Assembly (NCBI GenBank): GCA_030141605.1 | Contig: JAQGDQ010001692.1 | Span: forward strand, 1-29,172 | Reading direction: 5' to 3' | Length of the DNA: 29,172 bases | From: Tubiluchus corallicola | Taxonomy: Eukaryota; Priapulida; Priapulimorpha; Priapulimorphida; Tubiluchidae | Shown here: piece after piece, positions 1-11,600 of the stretch | Numbering within the stretch: position 1 is the stretch's first letter | Layout of the letters: each line of letters starts with the position of its first letter | Position numbers and translations under genes: made by a program | Notes under the pieces: generated by a model | The model's database searches: none | Seen by the model: only the letters and a program-made list of their open reading frames with translations | What the model was told of the DNA's origin: nothing

Positions 1-65
1 TAGCTGGTTCTATGGCTTGTTGAAGAGCTATCTTCACTGGAACATCATCAGGAAGTTCAATAACT
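1..65 (-). mobile_element. LINE ORF2 C-terminal fragment, copy 1 (cut by window edge)
   Basis: Nearly the same as 4979-5040, with a few differences. On the minus strand it reads ELPDDVPVKIALQQAIEPA, the segment that follows the reverse transcriptase domain in many non-LTR elements. Homology fades near base 65 and the other side is outside the window. Confidence 0.6.
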
Positions 66-1005
66 TTGACCATTAGATTAGAAACTTAGAGATATCAGGT
101 GGTGCAAAAAAAATGTGCCGGAGTTTTGATCACACATTATAAGAAGGAAGCACAAAATTGTTTGAAAACTACCACACTGATGTTACAGAGAATTGTGTAT
201 AAACAGCAAAAATTTTAGGTAACTTGTTTCTTTAGATTTGTCTAAAGACACAGAAGTTTCAAATCCAAAAATCAAAAAAAATAAATGATCAAAAATTGTT
301 GAAATTTACAGCAAATGCTTCACGTGTCCATCATTTTCAAATTATCATTAGAACTAAGATAATCTCATAAAATGAATCAGCTATTTATTTGGAATCAGAT
401 CATAGAAAATCGTTAAATAAAAACAAAAATACCAACGATGTAGGCAAATATAATTACAGGGGGGGGGGGGGAGAAGGAGTGCTCCGTATTTAAGTAGTAA
501 GTACACATCTCTTGGAAATGTTTAGTTTAATCACTAGATTGACTGTTAGTACTATTATTATTTGTCAAAGATAGTGGTGCAAAATTTACGTCGGGTATTA
601 GTCATCATTGGTGGAATTTACCATCAACTGTGTATAATTTAATATGATAGTTATATACATATATACATTGTAGAACAAATATGGCGAAATATTTCATTAG
701 CTATATGGGACCAGTCCTATGGAATAGACTAGGCCGCAATTCAAAATGTAGTCACTCCATTAAAAAAACCGTCAGAAAAGAAATATTTCAAAAGTATTGA
801 GAGTAACACAGTTTAATAATGGTAATCACCTGCATTCTTTTTCCACAGTAATCTTAATAAAACGTGACTATGCTCAACAGGTTACTGAACACTTTATAAT
901 CATGATCACAGTTTTTCTTAGTTCTCGCTCCATTTCATCTTTCATTCACTACTCCCCCCACTTTTATGTATATATTATCATTATTTCAATTATTAATCTT
1001 TTTTT
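65..1005. other. AT-rich intergenic stretch, no gene seen
   Basis: No coding signal on either strand; the short open frames here are low-complexity. The only notable feature is a run of 13 G at 459-471. Confidence 0.6.
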
Positions 1006-1006
1006 T

Positions 1007-1216
1007 AAGATTTCCACGTACAGTTTGGCCTGTCAAGCTATGCTTTTAGGCTCAAACTGTATGCATCAAAATTATTCTGTAATGTAATTTGCACATGTAT
1101 ATGCTGCATTTTGTAATTTCTGGATAATACTGCATTTATATTTACTTCAGTGAAATTATCTGTATTTTTATTATTATTGTTAGATGCAGAGTGGAAATAA
1201 ATAAACTTATACTTAT
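1007..1216 (+). repeat. Dispersed repeat, copy 1 (retroelement 3' end-like)
   Basis: About 210 bp matching 28105-28327 in the opposite orientation. It ends GGAAATAAATAAACTTATAC, an A-rich tail of the kind found at the 3' end of non-LTR elements. The class is inferred. Confidence 0.7.
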
Positions 1217-1631
1217 ATGTGTTTATTAGTTTTCTTATTAACTGAACATTTTGGTAAAACTTTTGCACTGAGAATGGGACCTGTATGGAGCCTGCAAAGG
1301 GCCACATTGAGAAAATCTACCAATTCCACGAATTATTATGCCGTGCATCCGATATAATTATTAATCCATGCGCACGATCTGGGGCATATTAATCAATAGT
1401 CTAAGTAGGGTATAACTTAGGGTGCCAAAGTTTGAGGGGCGTCACATTTTGGAAAAAAATTCTTATTCTCCTTGGAAAATGTGTAACTTTCATATTCATG
1501 TAAAGAGCGCATTTTATAACACGTCACAGGCAGTTACGCAGCTTTTACATAAGTGCCACATAACGAACAGGTGCAAGGTATTACACAACAAGGAGTTGCA
1601 CTGCCTGCTTGAATATATGCGCTATGGAAAT

Positions 1632-2098
1632 ACAGTCAACTTCGGGTATAATAAGCTTATAAGGGACCACCAACACCAATCCCAATTTTTCGTAACGTTT
1701 TTCATATGTAAAAATCTTCGTCTATAAGGAACTTTCGGTTATAAGGAACGATATCTTCAGGTCCCGCGTATTAGAAACCCAGGTAAATTACCTCGCATAT
1801 AAGGGACCCTCTATGATCAAAGCTAAATTGACCGATTTTTAATCTCAATTTTTCGCAAACTCGGCCTTCGAACAGCTCGGTTTCCGTGGTCACATACATC
1901 TGGCATCACTGATGGAGCTTCCTACATGCCGTTTGCACTGAATGTGTGGCAATAATCCATCAAAATATGGATAAAAGTGCAGAAAAGTACAAGTCTAGAT
2001 ACACCCTCGGTCTGACTCAACTTCGCCTATAAGGGACATCGGATATATGGGGTGTTTTTTTAGTCCCGAGGTGCCCCTTATATCCGACGTTGACTTTA
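1632..2098. mobile_element. Pogo/Tigger-like MITE
   Basis: About 467 bp with terminal inverted repeats: left CAGTCAACTTCGGGTATAA, right the inverse of GTCAACGTCGGATATAAGG. Internal repeats of the theme TATAAGGGACC recur at about 1660, 1725, 1795 and 2030. No transposase frame remains. The assignment rests on end sequence and the TA preceding the left end. Confidence 0.6.
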
Positions 2099-2099
2099 C

Positions 2100-3280
2100 A
2101 TGAAACTAAGCAGATGATCAATTCATTTACTAGTTGATTGATGGACTGACCAACTCATTGACTGACTACCTGATTGAATGAATGAAAGACGGATTTGTTG
2201 CTTGAAGAAATGGCTGAGTGTCTCACTGACTATTAGATTAGCTAGCTGGAGAGTGGAGAGATATATAATTGTTTATAAACTTGTCAAGTAATATGTGTTA
2301 GTGATTTAGTGCTATAAATAGAAAACTGTATCAAAAAGTAAGTTAGAATTGTATACAAAACTGTGTAAAAATGTCTTAGACAGTCTGACTGAAGCAATAT
2401 AGTGGTGTAAAGTGCTGACAGATTATCGTTGCTAGGTTTTCAAACAAAAACAGACATATTCACTTGAACAATTCAGCTTATTTAAAGCAAAACTGGACCC
2501 AATGTTAAACTGGAGGTCAAAGCAATCTACTCTTTAAAATATTGAAAGGAAATATACTATTTTTTCAAGAATAACTCACGTGAAAGAACTACTACCACGC
2601 AAATGCAATTTCCCGTTTACGCCACTGGTTCTTCGCTGTTACATGTTTCGCCCCATTCACTAGTTAGACGGTACTAGCGCCTGCATTTCACAAAAGCATT
2701 GCACAAAATACAGGTACTGTACCTTCCAATTCAGATGTGTTAATTTGTGACGAACTACACACATTTGACAGGTCACACGTGAGCACGGCAGTAAGTTTGA
2801 AATTTGAAAAGTTATCTTAAAACTTGCCTAGTTTTAGTACAAAACACTGAATATCTTACAGTAGCACTGTACTTCACTTGTCTCTTTCGCAAACACGTGC
2901 AACACGCTCGTGTAATATTTTTTCTGTTGAAAATTACGTTAGTTTGTGATGTCATTAATAGTTGGGCTCACCCGCCGTTAATTAAGTTTTGAATCTATTA
3001 TTTAATTATCAGAAATTCTTTTGCAGTATTATTGGTGTTAAAATGTTTGCTTGTAAAATGTATTATTGGTATAAAATGAAAAATCATCCTGTCTTCCTTT
3101 GAACTAGTAACCACAATTTTATATTTACAGCAAGTATTATACATCATGTTACAAATTCTGAAAGGAATTGTTAATACGGATACATTACCCGTTGTAACAT
3201 TTTCAATACATGACAGATTAGATCCAACTGATTAGATCCAATCAAAAATTGTCCTACAGTACTTCATTAACATTATTAAT
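2100..3280. other. Non-coding stretch
   Basis: AT-rich, with no exon-like reading frame. A loose GATTGA/TGACTGA-type simple pattern occurs at 2115-2190. Nothing else recognised. Confidence 0.55.
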
Positions 3281-3282
3281 AC

Positions 3283-4309
3283 CAGTGGCGCCTCGTGTAT
3301 AAGTACTGTGGAACTGCAGCACCCCCTATTTTCGCTCAGCATTATTGACAATATTCAATATAAATGTCTTTTTTCTTTGTCAAATGTCTCTGTACTCGCA
3401 CAACTTTGTTTTCGACCAGAAAATTCGAGCTGAAATTGTCTCCGTTCTCGACCAGAATTTCGGTACTCGACCAACCGCCAAACACGTGATAAACGCATGT
3501 GCAGCGAGCCGAGTAGAGCCGAGCGTAACCGACCACGCCCGAGAGTAGTCACGCACGTGTTTCTGCTCTTGCTTATGTATACCATCAAACTGCTACCAAC
3601 ACGCAAGGTTTTTCATGTAGGAATAATCACGTTTTTCTTTCAAAGTAATTCTATTATGATTTTCTTATCAATTATATCATGTCTGCTGTTTGAATAAACA
3701 TTTTTGCATTAGTATGTTTCATTTTAGTAATACTTTCCAGTTCATTTGGTGCTTGAGAACGAATTATTTGCTTTTACATTATTACTTATGGGAATAAATG
3801 ATTCGGTTCTCAACCAAATAGGTTTTCAAACAGTTTTTAGGAACGAATTATGGTCGAAAACAGAAAACAGAGGTACTAGTGTACTCGTACAGAACAAAAG
3901 TACGTGAAGGTAGTAGTGCTTGCAGTACAGCCCTGCACAGTGGTGTGTTTGGCTGTTGCGTGCATGCGGCCATGGGCACAGTGTCTGAGATAACACACTG
4001 CAATGCTGCACTGCAAGCGTCTGCTATTAGCTAGAGAGAATACTGTTGCTCACACAGTATTGTCAGTTGTCACGCGTGCACCGGCATATTCTTGAATTGC
4101 AGCAATTTAGGCTATTTGTCAGCAAACAATATTTTTTGTTTAGGATTTTACCAAACTTATGTATCATTTTTTGTATGTTTGTTTGTTTAAAATTAAAATT
4201 ACAACATTAAAATTACACACGTTTGTTTCGTTTTACACAGCATTAAAACAATGGGCTAAAAAATTTCTGAAGCAGCGCCCCCAGTAATTTTAACTACGAG
4301 CTGGCACTG
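3283..4309. mobile_element. hAT-like MITE with imperfect terminal inverted repeats
   Basis: The left end CAGTGGCGCCTCGTG and the inverse of the right end (CAGTGCCAGCTCGTA) match at 11 of 15 positions, and both are followed within 40 bp by a GC(A/G)CCCCC motif. The 3850-4270 part matches 20480-20960 in inverse orientation. Clear target duplications are not visible. No transposase gene. The hAT label is inferred from the CAGTG ends. Confidence 0.5.
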
Positions 4310-4628
4310 CTTAACATTTTACATTGAAACCAAATCAAGAGAAACTTGGTCGTTTGTAAAGCTCGAAAAGGAACACAAAGTTCAAATCTGAGGTGCACTG
4401 AACGTATTTTGCAATAACGAATCTGCCACTGTCTGAAAAGACAGACGTGTTCAATATCAGAGTTTATGAAAGCAGCAAATTTTCAAGCAGTAAATGCGGC
4501 ACAGGTAAACTTTGCCTTCCGTCACAGTCCTTTCCGGCATCAATAGTTTAACTCAAGTCAATTCAGTTCTTGTTTATTTCTTTCACACTCGAACCATCAA
4601 CAGACTGTTTCCGATGATCTCACAGAGC

Positions 4629-4760
4629 TGCCGTCGTACTGCGAGGACCGGAAGCAGTGGCGTGCGATGGTTCGGGATGCTACCTGTGCTGGCCTGCCTC
4701 CACCTGGTGGGGGTAGCAAGTAGTAACAGACTGTTTCCTGTCACCCGTATCAGTTGATGC
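4629..4760 (+). mobile_element. LINE ORF2 extreme C-terminus fragment
   Basis: The plus-strand frame from 4626 reads ELPSYCEDRKQWRAMVRDAT and then a Gly-rich end and a stop. An 'EDR..WR.MVRDAT' ending is common at the C-terminus of non-LTR reverse transcriptase polyproteins. It lies opposite in strand to the fragment at 4817-5125, so these are two separate insertions. Confidence 0.5.
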
Positions 4761-4816
4761 ACCCCACTTTTCGTTTCAAGATCGTCCAATTTGGAAAGTC
4801 ATCATCATCCAATGAA

Positions 4817-5125
4817 TCACACGTCCAGGGACATGATTCTGCTCACCTCTCTACGCCAGGACTCCTTGCTTACCGCAATGCCCCAAGTGGATTTATTTCT
4901 AAGGATCAATGCTGAAGTGTTTAAATCTTTCTGTGCAAAATCTAAATATGTTAACACTTGTCCTCCTGCAGGTTTTTTAGCTGGTTCTATGGCTTGTTGA
5001 AGAGCTATCTTCACTGGAATATCATCAGGTAGTCTAAGCATATGCTCAATCCATCTTAAACGGCGTCTTTTTATTTTTCTTGTCCAAGGTTCTTCTTTTA
5101 GTTTTTCATATAGATGGAAAGTCAA
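4817..5125 (-). mobile_element. LINE ORF2 C-terminal fragment, copy 2
   Basis: A 102-codon open stretch containing RRRLRWIEHMLRLPDDIPVK, the post-RT 'RRLRW.GH..R' signature of non-LTR retrotransposons, then IALQQAIEPAKKPAGGQ. No catalytic RT motifs remain. A sister piece sits at the start of the window. It lies just past the gene's stop and may form part of its 3' UTR. Confidence 0.72.
5070..5075 (-). other. Possible polyadenylation signal AATAAA
   Basis: AATAAA on the minus strand, about 190 nt after the stop codon. It is the nearest such hexamer downstream, but it lies inside a LINE-derived stretch. A second copy lies at 4892-4897. Suggestive only. Confidence 0.25.
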
Positions 5126-5263
5126 CTCTGTCAGTTAACTTGGCTACATAATCCTTGCCCTCAGTCACTTCATTCCTGGAGTTCAATAATAGTCTTGAAT
5201 TTCTCCATCAGAACACGTTACTGATGACGTTACGTTCGTTTTCGTTCTGCTTACCGGCACGCG

Positions 5264-5698
5264 TTACCTTCCTTCATCTACGTCAACCACATTAATAACA
5301 TCGTCCACTCTGGTTTCACTTGCACTGTTCACATGATCTAATGGAGGAACAATGCATATTTCCTCTTGAGCCTGTGATAATTTTTCACCATTGTTTGATT
5401 GCAAATCCGCAACAACCAGTTCATTACCTGCAGGTTCTGTTTCGGCAGTGCGTTCAATAATTGCCGGACAGACGAGCCGCATTTCCGCTACTTCAACTGC
5501 ACCTTGTTCTGCCATTGAAGAGATTACACTTTCTGACTGTCTGTTTAAACTGTCGCTCTCTGGGCTTTGTTCCGTGACCGGCGGAGGAGATATTATCAGT
5601 TCTCCGTCCTGCAACTGCACATAGTGACCCGTGTGCGCGATGGCCGCCTCTCCATTAGACAACTGGACGAAGTGACCGCCCTCAATTTGGACAATCAT
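5264..5698 (-). CDS. Exon 19: C-terminal exon with duplicated GH(F/Y)VQL motif and stop
   Basis: Encodes residues 934-1077 and TAA at 5264-5266. The acceptor is TTCTTTTTCTAG|ATGATT. Two near-identical decapeptides, GHFVQLSNGE (941-950) and GHYVQLQDGE (957-966), lie 16 residues apart. The rest is Ser/Glu-rich with acidic patches and ends VVDVDEGR. Similar GxxVQLxDG repeats occur in tails of some C2H2 regulators. The ATG at the exon start is an internal codon, not an initiator. One alternative is splicing at GGAAG|GTAACG just before the stop. I found no convincing next exon. Confidence 0.85.
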   Translation of the reverse strand: MIVQIEGGHFVQLSNGEAAIAHTGHYVQLQDGELIISPPPVTEQSPESDSLNRQSESVISSMAEQGAVEVAEMRLVCPAIIERTAETEPAGNELVVADLQSNNGEKLSQAQEEICIVPPLDHVNSASETRVDDVINVVDVDEGR

Positions 5699-8600
5699 CT
5701 AGAAAAAGAAAATTTGTTAAAATGGCGCTTGCGGATTTGAAATCCGGTTTCTTAGTTAATGAAGCGAGCTACGTTGTCCACAGTAACTAGTCGAATGCAA
5801 TCTGGGAGATTTACTAACTGCAGTAAAACACAGTAAAATTCCCAGACATGCTTTAACCCCTAGCTGCTGTCATTAACAGTGGTACGATCTAACCACAACC
5901 ACAAAGCTACTTTTAAAATCAGAAGCCAAACACCTGTAGTTACATAAATGCGTTGGAATACATCAGTAACAGCAGAAGGGTGAATAAGGGAACTTTGTCG
6001 GGGCATTTTACCACGTTTAGTGCATTTTACTGCACACGTATTTAATAAACATACTCTGCCTGGTCTGTCCAAGTTCACTGTGAGTTTGAACGCAAATACA
6101 AGTCAACTGGAACCTTATAGCACCAGCATCTTACTCCTGTCTCAAGATGCTGATAACAGCTTTATCCGGTTCGACTTTATTAGGCGTACAGACAAATGGG
6201 TGTGACTAAATGCCCTACCCCCGCACCTACTACCATCGTGGGGTCTTAAACTGGTGCCAAAGTTGTACTTACTTGTCCACTTTCGGTTTGCAGTATCACG
6301 GGACTCTCTTCTTCCGTTATCAGTTCAGCTGCGTCCAGTTCCACTGTTTGCTCTACTTCGCTGCTGCCATCTACAATTTGTTGCTCCTGAAGAAAGAGGG
6401 TTGTTAAAAATGTGCAATGTCTGAACAGTTCTTAACAAGAACAGCAAATTTCTGGCTTACGGATATAGGAATACGCCATTGTTTTCTATCTGCTGTCCAG
6501 TTCTCTTATGAGACTAAAAGCGAATATGAAAAATTATACTGACTAGCAATGCAAATACTGGCCAGATGATAAGTGACCACCCACACTGCTTCAAATTTGT
6601 TGGTAAACGACATCGGCAACACCGACGATGACAACAGCAATGGAAACAGAAGCAACATCAACATCAATAGCAACGACAAACAACAACAGCAGCAGCAGCA
6701 GCAGCAACAACAAGAACAACAAACAAAAACAACGTCAATAGCAACAACAACAACATAAACACCACCAACACAAGCTGCAGTAGCAACAAGAAAAACAACA
6801 ACAATAGCAACAACAAACAAAAACAACAACAACAAAAAACAAAAACAACAACAAACAAAAACAACAACAACGATAGCAATATGAGCAGCAACGACTTTAA
6901 AACCAAGTGATGGCAGCACAGAATAAAGGATTCACAACTTTGACACTTTTTGACACCAATTCACTCAGCTCTTATCTGAATATATCACAAGCCACGCTAA
7001 TGATCAATTGCTATTATTTGAACAAAAACAATAGTTACAATTACATGAAAACTAATTTCTAGGATATCAGTCTAGTGCCTACCTCAAGAAACTTTAAAAT
7101 AGCACCAGCGTTTTCCTCCGGAAGAACTGTAATTTCCGTCACTTCATTTTCGTCCTGAGCGGTCGTCGTCGTCACGACTTGTTCCATGGCATTGTCTGTT
7201 GCTATGGCAACACCATCCTAATTTAACAAAACTCACATTACGATTCATGGGAGATAACGGCTTTTTTGCAGCGAGCAATAATTAGAGATCGTTTACGTTT
7301 TAGCTTACAAAAGCACAAGAATTGCGTACCTCTAAGCCATCGCCAGTTGACAACGGCACTTTTCTGTGTTTCCGTCCCAAATGTCTCAACATGTACTTCT
7401 GGTTTACAGTCGTGTAGCAACAAAAAGGGCAGCGGTGTACCAAACTGCTGCCGGGATGCTTCCGTAACAGGTGTATCCTACAAGCAATTAAAATACTAAT
7501 GAGTGAAATGAATAATTGTGTGCTTGCATAGCAAAATCATCCATAAGTTGGCAATTAAGCTTTTCTAGTCATTCACATATCCTGAATCTGCATTTTATGA
7601 GGATCATTTTGATACCAAGTTCATCACTCTACGTTATTTCTAAGCTGAGATAATCCATGTTGAAGTTGAGGTGCAGGCTGCACACTGAAAAACATAATCT
7701 TGAGAAAATCTCTGTTAAAGTCAGCCATTGTTTTTTGTCACGTTTCTACAAAATACTTATCAACCGCACAAATGTTGGTTGCTGCGGACTTTGCAAGAAC
7801 ACATTGAAGTTATGTTTAAACCCAGTAGATGGCTCTTCCTGACAAATATCTTGGCTTGTCAACAGAAAAACCCAAAGCAAAATGACTGCTTCCATGAGCT
7901 ACTATTGGAGTTTGAAAATACAAGTTTTTTACAATTGTACTACTAGTTTCTAGATAGAAAAATGGATTTGGGATTATAAAATTAGATTCTTAGTATTTTT
8001 TGAACATTTTCTTGATAATTTGATTCTAGAAAATAAAAGTCCAATATATTTAATTTAGTGTTTGTTTTCATTTCTACAAAAAACAAAAAATTGACATTTG
8101 ACCAAGTTTTTGGTGTATTTTACTTTGAAGCGCCATAATGTAGTTTTAACTGTGCCGAATTATGGTGATGAATGTTGCAAGAAATTTTTACTCTAGGAAT
8201 TTTGCCATGTATGGTCTGTGTGAAATGGGCCTTAGCACCAACGCATTGCGTTAGTTACAGAACAGCACTGTATCAAAGATGCCGTAAACATCTTTGGCAG
8301 AGGTGCTGCCGCACACAGCAGAATCCAGTAATTATCATACCTGAACGGCGTGGATTCAGTAGTGTCCCACGAGCAGTATGGACAGACGTACGGTCGAACA
8401 CCGGAGTGCCGGATCTTATGACATCTGAGCGAACTCCGGTGGGTGGTTTGGAAAGTGCAGCCGGGAACATCGCATTTGAACGGTTTCACGCCTAAATAGA
8501 AATAGCACTATAAGCATGTATTCTCAAAGATTTCCTCTACTGCCTAATGCTCGAAGCATTACTTGAGGAGTTTCGATCATCCATGGCCCCAATAAGTGTC

Positions 8601-11600
8601 CTTCAAGGTGCCTAACTGTTGATTTAGGTCTGGACATCCATTAGAAGCAGATACTAATTGAACCTTATTTTATTGTCATGTATTAATTTAATAAAAACTG
8701 ATTAGAAAGCACATTTAATTTTGAGTAAAGAAGACATGTTAATATCTATTACTGTCATTATTTGCAGCCCTGAGGGAGATAATAGCTGAGAATAGCTCAT
8801 TATTCACTTCATTAATTTTGATTTCTGGCAACGATGGGTGAAAAACATTCACATAATAATTTAAATTTAAAAAATAGGCTCATGTCGGTTTCCCGGACTT
8901 TGCTTTCACGGATATCGGAAAATTCGGACAAAATCTGGTCTGTTAAAAAGTCCCACATGTTATAGACACAGTGCATTATTTTGTTAGCTCACTGCTATTT
9001 GGCGAGCCATCATTTTGTTTACATCCAAGCAGCATGTAACGACACGTGTAGCTTGTATATCAGCATGTGTAAGTGGTTTAGAGTCAATTATGCAGAGCTA
9101 TTCGAGTCAATTGCCGACAGTTTTTGTATACTTTTGCATAGGAGCGACCAGTACTAGACGTTTCTGAGCCAATTAGATGATTGATTCTACATTACTGTTA
9201 ATCTAATACACAGTGCCTACTGTATTATCTTAGTATCGGTAAATTCGGACCGACGTCTCCCTCTTTTGTAACCTTTATGTATGGCGGGGGCCATCATTTC
9301 CGGACACCCTGTACTTTTGACAGTGTAAACATTACTGTACCTTTGTGTATGTTCATGTGAACGATCATCGATTCTTTACGCCGCGTCTTAAAATCGCATA
9401 GTCCACACTTTAACTCCTTCTTCAAGTGGGCAATGGCCAGGTGTTCGTTCATCTCCGTCTCGGATTGAAAAGATGATCTGTAAGATCAATAATCACGGTA
9501 GCGTGAAGCTCAAGAAAACATGTACGCTCTTTAAACTTTGTCTCCTTTACATGCTTCCTTACTCCGCACAGAGCTTGTATTACGACAAACTTCTGTGCAA
9601 TCAGGAATGTTATCTAAACAAAAATTTTGTTTCGGTTTACCGATAATTGTGCTGTCGGTTGAGTTTCGTTTTTGTCGAAAATTATTAGGTTTCGTAGCCG
9701 AAACTTTCGGTAATTTTCGGTAGCATTTTTCAGAAGTTTTAGTAGCATTTGTCCAGCATACCTTCTTTTCTCCTAGATGTTCAAAATCGCGGAAAAAAAT
9801 TGGTAAAATAGTTTAAATAAAGCGAAAATTTAACTTTTTCTACCACCTGTAGCATGCTTTTTACGGCAATGTGGCAAATCTTCAGTGCTGACAACTGTGA
9901 AGCTTTACGATCTCCAAGTAGGAGCTCTTTGTACATAATTTTGTTATTGTACGTGTCTCTGAGTACAAATAAATAGTAATAATAATAATAAAAGTCTGAA
10001 TATTCTATTTATCTAGTTACCTATAGTTATCCTTTACCTATTTTGTGTTTAGGTAAAGGAACCACAGGACTTAACGTCGCATACATGAAAACGAAATTCT
10101 GTGACTATCTAACAAAAGCTATAATACCTGCACATGGGGCAGTGTACGCCAGTACTGTTCTTCTTATAGTGGGGACCATGATATGTCGACGTCGCATACG
10201 TGAAAACGAAATGCTGTGACTATCTAACTAAAGCTATAATACCTGCACACGGGGCAGTGTACGCCAGTACTGTTCTTCTTGTAGTGGGGACCGTGATATC
10301 TCGACATCGCATACGTGAAAAGAAAATGCTATGACATTACACTATCTAACTAAAGCTATAATACCTGCACACGGGGCAGTGTATGCCAGTACTATTCTTC
10401 TTGTAGTGGGGACCGTGATATCTCGACATCGCATACGTGAAAACGAAATGCTGTGACTATCTTACTAAAGCTATAATACCTGCACACGGGGCAGTGTACT
10501 CCAGTACTGTTCTTCTTGTAGTGGGGACCGTGATATCTCGACATCGCATACGTGAAAACGAAATGCTGTGACTATCTTACTAAAGCTATAATACCTGCAC
10601 ACGGGGCAGTGTACGCCAGTACTGTTCTTCTTGTAGTGGGGACCGTGATATCTCGACGTCGCATACGTGAAAACAAAATGCTTTGACATTACACTATCTA
10701 ATTAAAGCTATAATACCTGCACACGGGGCAGTGTACGCCAGTACTATTCTTCTTGTAGTGGGGACCGTGATATCTCGACGTCGCATACGTGAAAACAAAA
10801 TGCTTTGACATTACACTATCTAACTAGAGCTATAATACCTGCACACGGGGCAGTGTACGCCAGTACTGTCCTTCTTGTAGTGAGGACCGTGATATCTCGA
10901 CGTCGCATACGTGAAAACAAAATGCTTTGACATTACACTATCTAACTAAAGCTATAATACCTGCACACGGGGCAGTGTACGCCAGTACTATTCTTCTTGT
11001 AGTGGGGACCGTGATATCTCGACGTCGCATACGTGAAAACAAAATGCTTTGACATTACACTATCTAACTAGAGCTATAATACCTGCACACGGTGCAGTGT
11101 ACGCCAGTACTGTTCTTCTTGTAGTGAGGACCGTGATATCTCGACGTCGCATACGTGAAAACAAAATGCTTTGACATTACACTATCTAACTAAAGCTATA
11201 ATACCTGCACACGGGGCAGTGTACGCCAGTACTGTTCTTCTTGTAGTGAGGACCGTGATATCTCTCGTGGTTCTTCATCAGCTTGTAAGTTTTGAACATT
11301 CGCAGGCAGACGGTACATTTATAGATGAACTTGTTACCGTGAACGCGTTTGTGATCCTCGAACCTGCAAGGTGTCAAATACGTATTAAAAGTTAAACAGC
11401 AATAGACCAATTGTGCTACTGGATGGGTGACGTCTATAAGATAATACAATGCAGCTCTCTGTAAGTTTACTGTAAGCGAGTACTTGAAGCATGAAAACAA
11501 TCAAACAAGATTGCTTAGAACTATAATAGTTCATAATAGGTATGAGCATTTTCTACCAAAAAACCGAATTGAATCAAATTTGTGACTTTCGAACTCGAAT

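Noticed and set aside
6506-6919. Leu/Val/Cys-rich minus-strand and Gln-rich plus-strand frames
   Set aside because: CAA/CAG microsatellite translation within intron 17.
8232-8340. Coding extension of exon 15 past its donor
   Set aside because: The frame reads Cys-rich text with no finger spacing, whereas the donor at 8339-8340 joins exon 16 with exact x12 finger spacing.
10471-11500. Open frames through the exon 13 array as extra zinc-finger exons
   Set aside because: Each unit has only the Cys half of a finger and no good acceptor. A unit exon would be about 58 nt and shift frame. Finger 9 is completed properly only by exon 14.
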